64,000 nt of DNA from Pseudomonadota bacterium (GCA_023388355.1 JAEWGI010000053.1:1-64000), one strand, 5' to 3'. Shown: positions 19,869 to 28,248, counted from the first letter of the stretch. The notes: generated from the letters alone by a model not told the origin. Program-made: numbers and translations.

Positions 19869-20546
19869 ATGCGCCACAAGAACGCGATCGCCACCACCGC
19901 CGTACTCGCAGGCTCGATGCTGCTTGCCAGCTGCGCCAGCTATACCGGCCAGACCAGTGCCCCCGACGATCCCAACCGCACCCGCAACAACGCCCTGATC
20001 GGCGCCGGCATCGGCGCGGTGGCGGGCCTGCTCAGCGGCAACGACGCCACCGAGCGTCGCCAGCGGGCCATGGTCGGGGCCGGCGTGGGTGGCCTGGCCG
20101 GCGGCGCGATAGGCGCCTACCAGGATCGCCAAGAAGCCGAACTGCGCCGCCAGACCGCCGGCACCGGCATCGTGGTCGACCGCGAGGGCGACACCATCAA
20201 GCTCAACCTGCCCGATGGCGTGACCTTCGATTTCAACCGCACCGAGCTCAAGCCGCAGTTCTACCCGGCGCTCAACAACGTCGCCGCCACCCTGCGCGAG
20301 TACAACCAGACCATCGTCGAGGTCAGCGGCCACACCGACAACGTCGGTAGCGCCGCCGTCAACCAGCGCATCTCCGAGGAGCGCGCGCAGAACGTGGCCA
20401 CCTACCTGATCGGCCAGGGCCTGCAGCGCGAGCGCTTCGAGGTCGCCGGCTTCGGCTACCGCTATCCGGTGGCCGACAACAGCACCGAACAGGGCCGCGC
20501 CCTGAACCGTCGCGTCGAAATCCGGATCGTGCCGCTGGAGTCCTGA
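19869..20546 (+). CDS. OmpA-family outer-membrane lipoprotein with glycine-zipper domain
   Basis: 225 residues. A lipoprotein signal ends in the lipobox LLASC with Cys22. Next comes a glycine-zipper region (about 45-90: ALIGAGIGAVAGLL, VGAGVGGLAGGAIGAY), which may insert in or span the membrane. The C-terminal OmpA domain binds peptidoglycan and shows TFDFNRTELKP, VSGHTDNVGS and NQRISEERAQNV. ATG 19869 has AGGAG eight bases upstream. It is of the YiaD type and is expected to link the outer membrane to the cell wall. A terminator follows. Confidence 0.88.
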   Translation: MRHKNAIATTAVLAGSMLLASCASYTGQTSAPDDPNRTRNNALIGAGIGAVAGLLSGNDATERRQRAMVGAGVGGLAGGAIGAYQDRQEAELRRQTAGTGIVVDREGDTIKLNLPDGVTFDFNRTELKPQFYPALNNVAATLREYNQTIVEVSGHTDNVGSAAVNQRISEERAQNVATYLIGQGLQRERFEVAGFGYRYPVADNSTEQGRALNRRVEIRIVPLES

Positions 20547-20577
20547 GCCGCACGCCGCCATCGGTGAAAGCACAGGG

Positions 20578-20606
20578 CAGGGCCGCTTCGGCGGCCCTGT
20601 TTTTTT
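20578..20606 (+). terminator. Intrinsic terminator after the OmpA-family gene
   Basis: CAGGGCCGC, a TTCG tetraloop and GCGGCCCTG are followed by seven T residues. Confidence 0.92.
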
Positions 20607-20745
20607 GGGTTCTTCTCCCGTTCGCGGGGACGTTCATTCGTGACAGCGGCGGCTGCTCCTCCCCCGCTGCGGGGGCTGAGGATGGTCCGTTTGCGCGGCA
20701 CCGTCGCGCGGACCATCCGAACGCCAGGCGCGCTGCGCCGGGCCG

Positions 20746-20937
20746 GACGGGTCGGGGTGGGGTGGGGTGGGGGCAAGCCGGTCGCCACGCCACTTCACGC
20801 GCGCCTGCGGCGCGCGCCCCCATCCCGGCCTTCCCCCGCACGCGGGGGAAGGAGTCGTGTCGGCACACTCTCCCGCCGCCCTGCTCCTTCCCCCGCAGGC
20901 GGGGGGAAGGAGCAGGGCGGCAGCGCCTGGGTGCGTC
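20746..20937 (+). repeat. Dispersed hairpin repeats, copy B plus an inverted unit
   Basis: The right part (20827-20937) matches copy A at 15036-15151 in the same orientation. The left part, read on the minus strand, gives the hairpin CTCCTTCCCCCGC, then GGGATGGGGGCGCGCGC and a second palindrome, which matches the tandem units at 38040-38312. This fills most of the 466-base gap 20607-21072 between the OmpA-family gene and the permease. I see no gene in the gap. Confidence 0.7.
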
Positions 20938-21072
20938 GGCTCCCCTGGAGGCGCGGCGGGCCAGCAACCGTGCCGGGCCGGACCGCGCAGCGTTCACGCA
21001 ACCCGAATGCCCCGGTTGCTCCAATCGGCCCGGATGCGATGCGCAGGCGCGCTTCGCGCCTACTCCCATCGC

Positions 21073-22434
21073 ATGGATTCCAGACTCCCGACCCTCCAGC
21101 CGGGTGCAGGCGCGCACCCGCGCCCGATCCTCGGCAGGCGCGAGGCCTTCGCCATCACCATCGGCATCGTGGTGGGGGCGGGCATCTTCCGCACCCCGTC
21201 GCTGGTGGCCGGGGCGGCGTCCGGAGAGCTGGCGATGCTGCTGGCCTGGGTGGTCGGCGGCCTCCTGTCGCTGGTGGGGGCGCTGTGCTATGCCGAACTG
21301 GTCGCGGCCTATCCGCAGGCCGGTGGCGACTACGCATGGCTGCGCCGGGCCTACGGTCCGCGCCCCGCCTTCCTCTACGCCTGGGCGCGGCTGACCGTGA
21401 TCCAGACCGGCTCGATCGTGCTGCTGGCCTACGTGGTCGGCGACTACATGGGCCAGATCCTCGACCTGGGCCCATGGTCGTCCACGCTCTACGCCACCGC
21501 CACGGTGGCGCTGCTCACCCTGTGCAACTGGCTCGGCGTGCGCCAGGGCACGGGCCTGCAGAAGGTGCTGACGGTGATCGAACTGCTGGGCCTGGGGCTG
21601 GTGATCCTGGCCGGGCTGGCGTTCGCGCCCGAAGCCAGCGCCGTTCCGGCGAGGGCGGCGCCCGGCGACGGCTCGCTCGGCCTGGTGCTCGTATTCGTCC
21701 TGCTCACCTATGGCGGCTGGAACGAGGCGGTGTACCTGAGCGCGGAAGTGCGCGACGCGCGGCGCTGGATGCCGCGCATCCTCACCCTGAGCCTGATCGT
21801 GATCGCCGCGCTCTACGTGCTGGCGAACCTGGCCTATCTGCGGGCGCTGGGCATGGGCGGCATGGCCGCCTCGGACGCGGTGGCGGCGGACACGATGCGT
21901 GCGGCCTTCGGTGGCCCGGGTGCGGGCGCGATGAGCGCGATCGTGGTGGTGGCCGCGCTCACCTCCGCCAACGCCACCCTGATCACCGGCGCGCGCGGCG
22001 TGTACGCGGTCGGGCGGGACTTTCCGGCGCTGGCGGCGATCGGCCGCTGGGATGCACGGCACGGATCGCCGCGGCTGGCGGTGCTGGTGCAGGGCGGGCT
22101 CTCGCTGGCGCTGGTCGGGCTGGCCGCGACCGCACTCGACGGCTTCCGGCTTGCGGTCGAATTCACCGCACCGGTGTTCTGGCTGTTCTTCCTGCTGGTC
22201 GGCATCGCCCTGTTCGTGCTGCGCCGGCGCGATCCGGACGCGCCGCGCCCGTTCCGGGTGCCGCTGTATCCGGTCCTGCCGGCGCTGTTCTGCGCCACCA
22301 GCGCATTCCTGCTTTACTCCAGCCTGGCCCATACCGGCCTGGGCGCGCTCGTGGGCGTGGGCGTGCTTGTCGCCGGGGCCGCGCTGCTGCCGTTCCTCGT
22401 CCCGCCCACTCCCGCCCAGGAGCCGCCGCCATGA
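21073..22434 (+). CDS. APC-superfamily amino acid permease
   Basis: About 453 residues with roughly twelve hydrophobic segments, so an inner-membrane transporter. The first membrane helix carries the APC signature VVGAGIFRTPSLVAG, and helix 2 is followed by YPQAGGDYAWLRRAYG, as in amino acid/polyamine antiporters and permeases. The substrate cannot be assigned. ATG 21073 places a short soluble stretch before helix 1; no strong ribosome-binding site is visible, so the start is uncertain. Its stop overlaps the next start in ATGA, which implies translational coupling to the methyltransferase-like lipoprotein. Confidence 0.85.
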   Translation: MDSRLPTLQPGAGAHPRPILGRREAFAITIGIVVGAGIFRTPSLVAGAASGELAMLLAWVVGGLLSLVGALCYAELVAAYPQAGGDYAWLRRAYGPRPAFLYAWARLTVIQTGSIVLLAYVVGDYMGQILDLGPWSSTLYATATVALLTLCNWLGVRQGTGLQKVLTVIELLGLGLVILAGLAFAPEASAVPARAAPGDGSLGLVLVFVLLTYGGWNEAVYLSAEVRDARRWMPRILTLSLIVIAALYVLANLAYLRALGMGGMAASDAVAADTMRAAFGGPGAGAMSAIVVVAALTSANATLITGARGVYAVGRDFPALAAIGRWDARHGSPRLAVLVQGGLSLALVGLAATALDGFRLAVEFTAPVFWLFFLLVGIALFVLRRRDPDAPRPFRVPLYPVLPALFCATSAFLLYSSLAHTGLGALVGVGVLVAGAALLPFLVPPTPAQEPPP

Positions 22435-23099
22435 CCGTCCTCCGACCGCTTGCCATCATCCTGCTGTGCCTGCCGCTGCTCTCGGCCTGCGCGCAGGACG
22501 GTCCGCCTGCCGAAGCGCCGGCCACGGCTGCAGCCGGAATCGCAACGGCGAATGCCGACGAGGATGAACCGGCTGGCGAAGCGCCGGGCCTGACCTACCG
22601 CGATTCGTTCACCCGCGAGGCCCGCCCGCCCGGCTACCGCGAGCCCGACGTGATCTACGTGCCCACGCCGCAGCCGGTGGTCGATGCCATGCTCGAACTG
22701 GCCGGCGTGGGCAGGGACGACGTGCTCTACGACCTCGGCTCCGGCGATGGCCGCATCCCGGTCACCGCCGCGCGCAGGTTCGGCACCCGCGGCGTCGGCA
22801 TCGACATCGAGCCGGTGCGCATCCGCGAGGCCAACGCCAACGCCCGCGCGGCCGGCGTCACCGACCTGGTCACCTTCCGCCGCGAGGACCTGTTCCAGAC
22901 CGATTTCAGCGAGGCCACCGTGGTCACGCTCTACCTGCTGCCCAAACTCAACCTCAGGCTGCGCCCGATCCTGCTGGAACAGCTCAAGCCCGGCACCCGC
23001 ATCGTCAGCCATGCCTTCGACATGGGCGACTGGGACCCGGAACAGGTCGTCCGCGTCGACGGCACCGTGATCTACATGTGGACGGTACCGGAGCGCTGA
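22431..23099 (+). CDS. SAM-methyltransferase-fold protein with a lipoprotein signal
   Basis: 222 residues. The N-terminus MTVLRPLAIILLCLPLLSAC is a lipoprotein signal peptide with Cys20, followed by an Ala/Glu-rich linker to about residue 55. The rest is a class I methyltransferase fold: motif I VLYDLGSGDGRIPVTAA, motif II GVGIDIEPVRI and later VTLYLLPKLNLRLRPIL. S-adenosylmethionine is not expected in the periplasm, so the exported location is odd. Either the signal is not processed, or the fold binds another ligand. It overlaps the permease stop by four bases. Function unknown. Confidence 0.75.
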   Translation: MTVLRPLAIILLCLPLLSACAQDGPPAEAPATAAAGIATANADEDEPAGEAPGLTYRDSFTREARPPGYREPDVIYVPTPQPVVDAMLELAGVGRDDVLYDLGSGDGRIPVTAARRFGTRGVGIDIEPVRIREANANARAAGVTDLVTFRREDLFQTDFSEATVVTLYLLPKLNLRLRPILLEQLKPGTRIVSHAFDMGDWDPEQVVRVDGTVIYMWTVPER

Positions 23100-23366
23100 T
23101 CCAGGCAGGTGCGTGGGCCGGCTCCCGGCCGCGCGCGGGACGGATCGTGGGCGGCGCGCAGGGAAGCATCATCCCGGGCCCGCTGACCTCCTCCGCGTCC
23201 ACCCCGCGTTCGATGCTGCAACCGTGGTGCGAGGGAGGCATGGCGGGAACGATGCGGGCCTGGTGTGCGGCAGGTCGCGACCGGTGGTCCTGATTCTGTC
23301 AGAGCGCACCGCGCGGTTTCGCGCAGCGGCCCGACGAACATCCCAATGCCCACCCCGTACAGCAGG
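23100..23366 (+). other. Non-coding gap between the methyltransferase-like gene and ssrA
   Basis: No supported gene. GC-rich, with several short inverted repeats near 23115-23160. It leads to the terminator at 23367. Confidence 0.4.
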
Positions 23367-23393
23367 AAGGCCGCCCGTTGGGCGGCCTTTTTT
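23367..23393 (+). terminator. Intrinsic terminator facing the ssrA 3' end
   Basis: AAGGCCGCCC and its complement around the loop GTT are followed by a T run on the plus strand. On the minus strand the hairpin lies 23 bases beyond the ssrA CCA end, but its T tract there is weak, so it mainly ends plus-strand transcription. Confidence 0.75.
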
Positions 23394-23415
23394 GCTGGAA
23401 AATCAGCAGCTTGAA

Positions 23416-23767
23416 TGGTGGAGGTGGGGGGAATTGAACCCCCGTCCGAAGGCACTCCATCCCCGGCACTACATGCTTAGCTCACCGTTGGATCTCGTCC
23501 CCTGGCAGCACGATGTGCGAAGCGCACCCGGGGACCAGCCTGTGAGTTCAACCACGGCAGACAGGCGGCCGCCGCGGCTGGTTCCCGTGATGATGACCCT
23601 ACATCCACTAGCACGGGCACAGGTGGGTTCGGGGCTTACGCCTTAAGCGGCGAGAGCGTAGTTGTCGTCGTTGGCAACTAAAGTTTGCTGCTGGATTAAC
23701 GAGGAAAGCTGCCCCCTCGGCATGCGCCAGGCGATTTCGCGACCCCCGTCGAAGCCAGTGCACCCCC
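23416..23767 (-). ncRNA. ssrA: Transfer-messenger RNA (tmRNA)
   Basis: 352 nucleotides. Read on the minus strand, the 5' end GGGGGTG pairs with CACCTCC just before the encoded ACCA end at 23416, making the tRNA-like acceptor. The T arm GGGGGTTCAATTCCCCC is present. The tag frame at 23643-23675 encodes ANDDNYALAA and a TAA stop, close to the enterobacterial ANDENYALAA. tmRNA rescues stalled ribosomes together with SmpB, whose gene lies about 2.3 kb away on the same strand. GC-rich stems between tag and T arm fit the usual pseudoknots. Confidence 0.97.
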
Positions 23768-23794
23768 GGGAGCGTCGATCACGCCGACAGGGGC

Positions 23795-23822
23795 AGTATA
23801 GGGGCGGCCGGGCCGGGCGCAA
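23795..23822 (-). promoter_or_regulatory. Probable ssrA promoter
   Basis: On the minus strand TTGCGC (23822-23817) and TATACT (23800-23795) are 16 bases apart. The -10 matches the consensus at five of six positions. It lies 28 bases upstream of the mature tmRNA 5' end, leaving a short precursor leader for RNase P. Confidence 0.55.
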
Positions 23823-23881
23823 GGCGGCGCCGTGGCGGCGTTCAGGCGCGGCCGGGGCGGCTGGAACGGTATGCTGTGGCG

Positions 23882-26083
23882 ATGTCGCGCCGTCCGCCCG
23901 GGGAGAGCACGTCCGCGCCCGACCGCCCGTCGCTGCGGCGCGGTTACGTGCTGGCGGTGGTGATCCTGATCGGGTCGCTGGCGATGGTGTGGCTGTACGC
24001 GCGTGCGGCGGGCGAGCGCGAGCAGCGCGCGCGCCAGGCCGAGTTCGTGGCCCAGAGCAGCGAGATCGTGGTGCTGCTGCAGCAGCGGCTGCTGCACTAC
24101 GAGCTGGCCCTGCGCGGCGGCGTGTCGCTGTACTGGTCGGTGGCGCGGCCGACGCACCGCCAGTGGCGCGACTACGTCGGCGGCCTGGACATCGAGCGGC
24201 AGTTCCACGGCCTGCTGGGGTTGGGCTACGTGCCCTACCTGCGGCGGATCGATCTGGAGGCGCTGCAGTTGGCGATGCGCGACGAGGGCCAGGGCCTGTT
24301 CCAGATCCGGCCGCACGGGGTGCGCGAGGTCTACGGCCCGGTCCTGATGCTGGAGCCGCAGTCGATCTCCAACCGCAGCGCGATCGGCTTCGACATGTTC
24401 GCCGAGTCCACGCGACACGCGGCGATGGCCGCCGCGCGCGACAGCGGCGAGGTGCGGCTGAGCGCGCCGGTCGAACTGGTCCAGCGCCGCGGCGACGGCA
24501 GCCGGAGCGGGCTGCTGATGTATGCCCCGATCTATGCCAACGGCATCCAGCCGACCAACCCGACCGCGCGCAGGACCGCGATGTCCGGCTGGGTGTACGC
24601 GCCGTTCCATACCCGCACCATGATCGACGGCGCGCTGCAGCAGCTGATCGCCGGCCAGGTGCTGCGCATCGTCGACACCGGCGAAGGTGCCGGGGGCGCG
24701 CTGGTGTACGCCGACCCCGGATTCACCGACGACCCCGACGCGGACGTGCTGCGCCACAGCGAGACCGTGGCGCTGTACGGGCGCCAGTGGCGGGTGGACT
24801 TCCAGTCGCATCCGTCGGCGTCCGGCGCCAGCGAACCGTCGGACCTGCAGGCGACGGTGGGGGCGGGCCTGATCGTCTCGCTGCTGCTGTTCGCGGTGGT
24901 GCTGGCGCTGGCGCACACCCAGTCGCGCGCCGAGCGGCTGGCCGAGGCGATGAGCGAGTCCTACCGGCGTAGCGAGCAGCGTTTCCGCAACGCCATGCAG
25001 TATTCGGCCAGCGGCATCGCCCTGCTCGACGGCGCGGGGCGGATCGTGGAGGCCAACCCGGCGCTTGCGCGCATCTTCGGCGTGGCGCCGCAGGAGCTGT
25101 CCGGAACCCTGTTCGCCGCCCGCTTCATCGACCAGCAGCACGATCCGGTGCCGTTCAGCGGCCAGGCCGCGGCCACCGTGCAGTTGCGCCGCAGCGATGG
25201 CGACATCCGCATGGTCGAGCTGGTGCGCTCGCCGGTGCCGGGCGACGTCGGCAGCGGAGTCCACGCGCTGGTGCAGGTGGACGACGTGACCGACCGCCTG
25301 CGCGCCGAGCAGGAAGTGCGCCTGCTCAACCGCACCCTGGAGGCGCGGGTCGAGCAGCGCACGCGCGAGCTGACCCTCGCCAACCACGAGCTGGAGTCGT
25401 TCGCCTACAGCGTCTCGCACGACCTGCGCGCGCCGCTGCGCACGGTCGAGGGCTTCAGCCGCCTGCTGGGCGAGCGCTTCAGCGGGTCGATCGGGCCGGA
25501 CGGGCAGGACTACCTGGCGCGGGTGCGCAACGCGGCCAACCGCATGGATGCGCTGATCGACGCGCTGCTGAAGATGTCGCGGATCACCCGAGATCCGCTG
25601 CAGCAGGCCCGGGTCGACCTCAGCCGGCTGGCCGGCGAGGTGCTGGCGGAACTGCGCGCGGCCGAGCCGGACCGGGCCGTCGAGGCGCTGGTCGAGCCGG
25701 GGCTGGAGGCCTGCGGCGATCCGGCCCTGCTGCGCAACCTGCTGCAGAACCTGCTGGGCAATGCCTGGAAGTTCACCGCGGGCCGCGCGCCGGCGCGCAT
25801 CGAGTTCGCCCGCGACCCCGGGCCGGAGCCGCCGCCGGGCATGGTGGCGCTGCTGGTGCGCGACAACGGTGCGGGTTTCGAGCCGGCCTATGCCTCCAAG
25901 CTGTTCCGGCCGTTCCAGCGCCTGCACGGCGCCGACGAGTACGAGGGCCACGGCATCGGCCTGGCCACGGTCAAGCGCATCGTCGACCGCCACGGCGGCA
26001 CGATCCGGGCCGAGGCCGCGGTGGGGGAGGGCGCGACGTTCCGCTTCACCCTGCCCGCGGCGGAAGGCGGGGACCCCGCGTAA
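23882..26083 (+). CDS. CHASE-PAS sensor histidine kinase
   Basis: About 733 residues. One membrane helix (VLAVVILIGSLAMVWLYA) is followed by a periplasmic CHASE-type ligand domain (about 60-310), a second helix (GAGLIVSLLLFAVVLALA), a PAS domain (SEQRFRNAMQYSASGIALL onward), a coiled linker, a HisKA domain with SVSHDLRAPLRTVEGF, and an ATPase domain with NLLGNAWKFT, DNGAGF and HGIGLATVKRI. The ATPase type resembles phytochrome-like kinases. There is no receiver domain and no response regulator gene beside it, so it is an orphan kinase here. ATG 23882 was chosen; GTG 23876 is also possible. It ends 21 bases from the convergent smpB. Confidence 0.88.
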   Translation: MSRRPPGESTSAPDRPSLRRGYVLAVVILIGSLAMVWLYARAAGEREQRARQAEFVAQSSEIVVLLQQRLLHYELALRGGVSLYWSVARPTHRQWRDYVGGLDIERQFHGLLGLGYVPYLRRIDLEALQLAMRDEGQGLFQIRPHGVREVYGPVLMLEPQSISNRSAIGFDMFAESTRHAAMAAARDSGEVRLSAPVELVQRRGDGSRSGLLMYAPIYANGIQPTNPTARRTAMSGWVYAPFHTRTMIDGALQQLIAGQVLRIVDTGEGAGGALVYADPGFTDDPDADVLRHSETVALYGRQWRVDFQSHPSASGASEPSDLQATVGAGLIVSLLLFAVVLALAHTQSRAERLAEAMSESYRRSEQRFRNAMQYSASGIALLDGAGRIVEANPALARIFGVAPQELSGTLFAARFIDQQHDPVPFSGQAAATVQLRRSDGDIRMVELVRSPVPGDVGSGVHALVQVDDVTDRLRAEQEVRLLNRTLEARVEQRTRELTLANHELESFAYSVSHDLRAPLRTVEGFSRLLGERFSGSIGPDGQDYLARVRNAANRMDALIDALLKMSRITRDPLQQARVDLSRLAGEVLAELRAAEPDRAVEALVEPGLEACGDPALLRNLLQNLLGNAWKFTAGRAPARIEFARDPGPEPPPGMVALLVRDNGAGFEPAYASKLFRPFQRLHGADEYEGHGIGLATVKRIVDRHGGTIRAEAAVGEGATFRFTLPAAEGGDPA

Positions 26084-26104
26084 CCCCGCCGGAGCGCCGC
26101 AGGC

Positions 26105-26596
26105 TCAGGCGTTGCGGTTGTGCGAGCGCATCGCGCGCTGGCGGTCGCGCGTCCAGTCGCGGTCGCGGGAGGTCTGGCGCTTGTCGTGCGCCTGCTTGCC
26201 CTTGGCCAGGGCCAGTTCCAGCTTGACCTTGTTGCCCTTCCAGTACATCGCGGTCGGCACCAGGGTGTAGCCGTCGCGCTGCACGCGGCCGACCAGGGTG
26301 TCGATCTCGCGCCGGTGCAGCAGCAGCTTGCGGGCGCGGTGCGCGTCGGTCAGCACGTGGCTGGAGGCCTGGATCAGGGGCGTGATCTGGGCGCTGTGCA
26401 GGAACAGCTCGCCGTCGCGGACCATCGCGTAGCTTTCGCCGATGTTGGCGCGCCCGGCGCGGATCGCCTTCAGCTCCCAGCCCTGCAGCGCGATCCCCGC
26501 CTCGTAGCGCTGCTCGAGGTGGTAATCGTGGCGCGCACGCCGGTTCAGGGCGATGGTCCGGTCGCCGTTTGCCTTATCCTTGCCGCTCTTGCCCAT
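26105..26596 (-). CDS. smpB: SsrA-binding protein SmpB
   Basis: 163 residues. SmpB binds the tRNA-like domain of tmRNA and delivers it to stalled ribosomes. The core shows NRRARHDYHLEQRYEAGIALQGWELKAIR in pieces (RARHDYHL, EAGIALQGWE), GRANIGESYA and LVPTAMYWKGNKVKLELALAKGK; the basic C-terminal tail (KRQTSRDRDW) enters the mRNA channel. ATG 26596 gives the family N-terminus. It is divergent from ratA, with 40 bases between start codons. Confidence 0.97.
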   Translation of the reverse strand: MGKSGKDKANGDRTIALNRRARHDYHLEQRYEAGIALQGWELKAIRAGRANIGESYAMVRDGELFLHSAQITPLIQASSHVLTDAHRARKLLLHRREIDTLVGRVQRDGYTLVPTAMYWKGNKVKLELALAKGKQAHDKRQTSRDRDWTRDRQRAMRSHNRNA

Positions 26597-26636
26597 CCGG
26601 CCATTGTCCCCGAAGCCGGTCACGTACGCGAGCCAC

Positions 26637-27065
26637 ATGCCCACGATCCAACGCAGCGCCCTGGTCGAACACTCCGTCACCCGGATGTTCGACCTGGTCA
26701 ACGACATCGCCGCCTATCCGCGCCGCTTCCAATGGTGCGAGCAGGCCGAAGTGCTGGAGTCGGGCGAGACCCGGGTGCTGGCGCGGCTGGAGCTGGGGAT
26801 CGGCGGCTTCCGCACCTGGTTCACCACCGAGAACACGCTGTCGCCGCCGCACCACATCGACATGGACCTGCACGATGGCCCGTTCCGCCGGCTGCAGGGA
26901 CGCTGGCTGTTCCATGCGCTGGACGAGGCCGCATGCAAGGTGTCGCTGTCGCTCGACTTCGAGCCGCAGAGCGGGCTGATGCTGCCGGTGCTCTCGCTCG
27001 GTCTGCGCGGGCTGGCCGACCGCATGGTCGACGATTTCGTGCGCGTGGCCGACGCCGAGGCCTGA
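26637..27065 (+). CDS. ratA: RatA family protein (START/polyketide cyclase-like fold)
   Basis: 142 residues. The N-terminus TIQRSALVEHSVTRMFDLVNDIAAYPRRFQWC (split here as ALVEHS, MFDLVNDI, YPRRFQWC) is typical of the family that includes E. coli RatA and the ubiquinone-binding Coq10-like proteins. RatA was reported to block 70S formation, and a role in ubiquinone handling is also proposed for the family. The C-terminal helix GLRGLADRMVDDFVRVAD closes the pocket. The divergent smpB and downstream rnfH and bamE match the enterobacterial neighbourhood. Confidence 0.9.
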   Translation: MPTIQRSALVEHSVTRMFDLVNDIAAYPRRFQWCEQAEVLESGETRVLARLELGIGGFRTWFTTENTLSPPHHIDMDLHDGPFRRLQGRWLFHALDEAACKVSLSLDFEPQSGLMLPVLSLGLRGLADRMVDDFVRVADAEA

Positions 27066-27068
27066 ACG

Positions 27069-27338
27069 GTGCGGGTGCAGGTGATCCGCGCCTGGCCGGA
27101 GCGCTTCGAAAGCGAGGCGCTCGACCTGGCCAGCGGCGCCACGGTCGACGACGCGCTGGCCGCCAGCGCGATCGCGCGCGAGGGCGTGGCCGGGGTGGCG
27201 ATCCACGGCGCGCGCGCGCGGGGCGATACGCCGCTGCGCGATGGCGACCGGATCGAACTGCTCGGTCCGCTGCTGGCGGACCCGAAGGACAGCCGCCGCA
27301 GGCGCGCGCTGGCGCAGGCGGGGCGGACGCGACCCTAG
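27069..27338 (+). CDS. rnfH: RnfH family protein
   Basis: 89 residues of ubiquitin-like beta-grasp type, starting VRVQVIRAWPERFE from GTG 27069, three bases after the ratA stop. The family segment DGDRIELLGPLLADPKDSRRRRA near the C-terminus (IELLGPLLADPKDSRRRR) is diagnostic. Function is not established; it is usually found beside ratA. Its TAG stop lies in the palindrome CTAG, which also provides the bamE stop on the other strand. Confidence 0.9.
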   Translation: MRVQVIRAWPERFESEALDLASGATVDDALAASAIAREGVAGVAIHGARARGDTPLRDGDRIELLGPLLADPKDSRRRRALAQAGRTRP

Positions 27339-27730
27339 CGGCGGCCCTGGCGGCCCTTTTCCTTCGGCAGGTTGCCGAAGCGGCGCATGCGCTCGGACAG
27401 TTCCTTGTCCTGCTCGGCGAAGTAATCGCCTTCCCACTTTGCCAGCTGGTCGTTCTCGAACCACAGGGTCATGTTCCTGACCTCGGTGTGGCCGCGGCGA
27501 TTGGTGCGCTGGGTGGCGGTGTAGTCCCAGCGCTGGTGGTGGAACGGGTCTGCGATCGACGGCGAGCCGAGCAGGGCCAGCACCTGCTGCTTCTGCATCC
27601 CGACCTCGAGCTGCTCGATGGCGTCCTTTTCGATCAGGTTGCCCTGGTAGATCGGCTGCTTGTAGAGCATGCCGCAGCCGGCGGTGGCCAGGGCGATCAG
27701 GACGAGGGGCAGGAAGCGGGAAAGGGACAT
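27335..27730 (-). CDS. bamE: Outer-membrane assembly lipoprotein BamE (SmpA/OmlA)
   Basis: 131 residues. BamE is a small subunit of the BAM complex that inserts beta-barrel proteins. The lipobox LATAGC gives Cys19. The fold follows with YQGNLIEKDAIEQLEVGM, KQQVLALLGSPSIADPF and WDYTATQRTNRRG. ATG 27730 gives a normal signal peptide. It is convergent with rnfH, sharing a four-base stop overlap, and divergent from fur, as known for omlA-fur in Xanthomonas. Confidence 0.95.
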   Translation of the reverse strand: MSLSRFLPLVLIALATAGCGMLYKQPIYQGNLIEKDAIEQLEVGMQKQQVLALLGSPSIADPFHHQRWDYTATQRTNRRGHTEVRNMTLWFENDQLAKWEGDYFAEQDKELSERMRRFGNLPKEKGRQGRR

Positions 27731-27761
27731 GGAGCGCGGGGCCTGCGGAAGGGCGGCGGGA

Positions 27762-27799
27762 CGGTGGCGATGATACACTCCCCGGCCGCATCGCCACCG
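27762..27799 (+). promoter_or_regulatory. Inverted repeat between bamE and fur
   Basis: Perfect 11-base arms CGGTGGCGATG and CATCGCCACCG are separated by 16 bases. The repeat is centred in the 113-base gap between the two divergent start codons. It could be an operator for a dimeric regulator, or a hairpin. It is too GC-rich and too widely spaced to be a Fur box. Confidence 0.6.
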
Positions 27800-27843
27800 G
27801 CATCCAGGCAGCTGGCGCTAAACCGCCTGTGAACGGAGACCCC

Positions 27844-28248
27844 ATGGAATCGATGGATTTGCGCAAGGCCGGACTGAAGGTGACGCATCCGAGGATGCGG
27901 ATCCTCGCGCTGCTGGAGCAGAACACGCCGCGCCAGCACATGACCGCCGAGGACATCTATCGCCAGCTGCTGGAGCAGGGCGACGAGATCGGCCTGGCCA
28001 CGGTGTACCGGGTGCTCACCCAGTTCGAGGCCGCCGGGCTGGTGGTCAAGCACAACTTCGAGGGCGGCCACGCCCTGTACGAGCTCGACCGCGGCGACCA
28101 CCACTACCACATGGTGGACATGAGCAGCGGCCAGATCACCGAGTTCGAGAGCCCCGAGATCGTGGCCCTGATCGACCGCATCGCCGGCGAGCACGGCTAC
28201 ATCCTCGACGAGCATTCGCTGGTGCTGTACGTGCGCAAGAAGCGCTGA
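27844..28248 (+). CDS. fur: Ferric uptake regulator Fur
   Basis: 134 residues. Fur represses iron-uptake genes when loaded with Fe(II). The winged-helix part shows LRKAGLKVTHPRMRILALL and GLATVYRVLTQFEAAGLV. The dimerisation part has HYHMVDM and ITEFESPEI. The CxxC structural-zinc pair found in E. coli Fur is absent (the site reads HMVDMSSGQ); I recall the same in Xanthomonas Fur. ATG 27844 has GGAG six bases upstream. It is divergent from bamE. Confidence 0.96.
   Translation: MESMDLRKAGLKVTHPRMRILALLEQNTPRQHMTAEDIYRQLLEQGDEIGLATVYRVLTQFEAAGLVVKHNFEGGHALYELDRGDHHYHMVDMSSGQITEFESPEIVALIDRIAGEHGYILDEHSLVLYVRKKR

Noticed and set aside
16951..19998. 1015-residue plus-strand frame across alr and phrB
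   Set aside because: Pro/Arg/Ala-rich out-of-frame translation of two clear genes.
23072..23455. Minus-strand frame with a hydrophobic LLYGVGIGMFVGPL stretch beside ssrA
   Set aside because: It runs through the terminator hairpin and the 3' end of tmRNA, has no ribosome-binding site and no known family.
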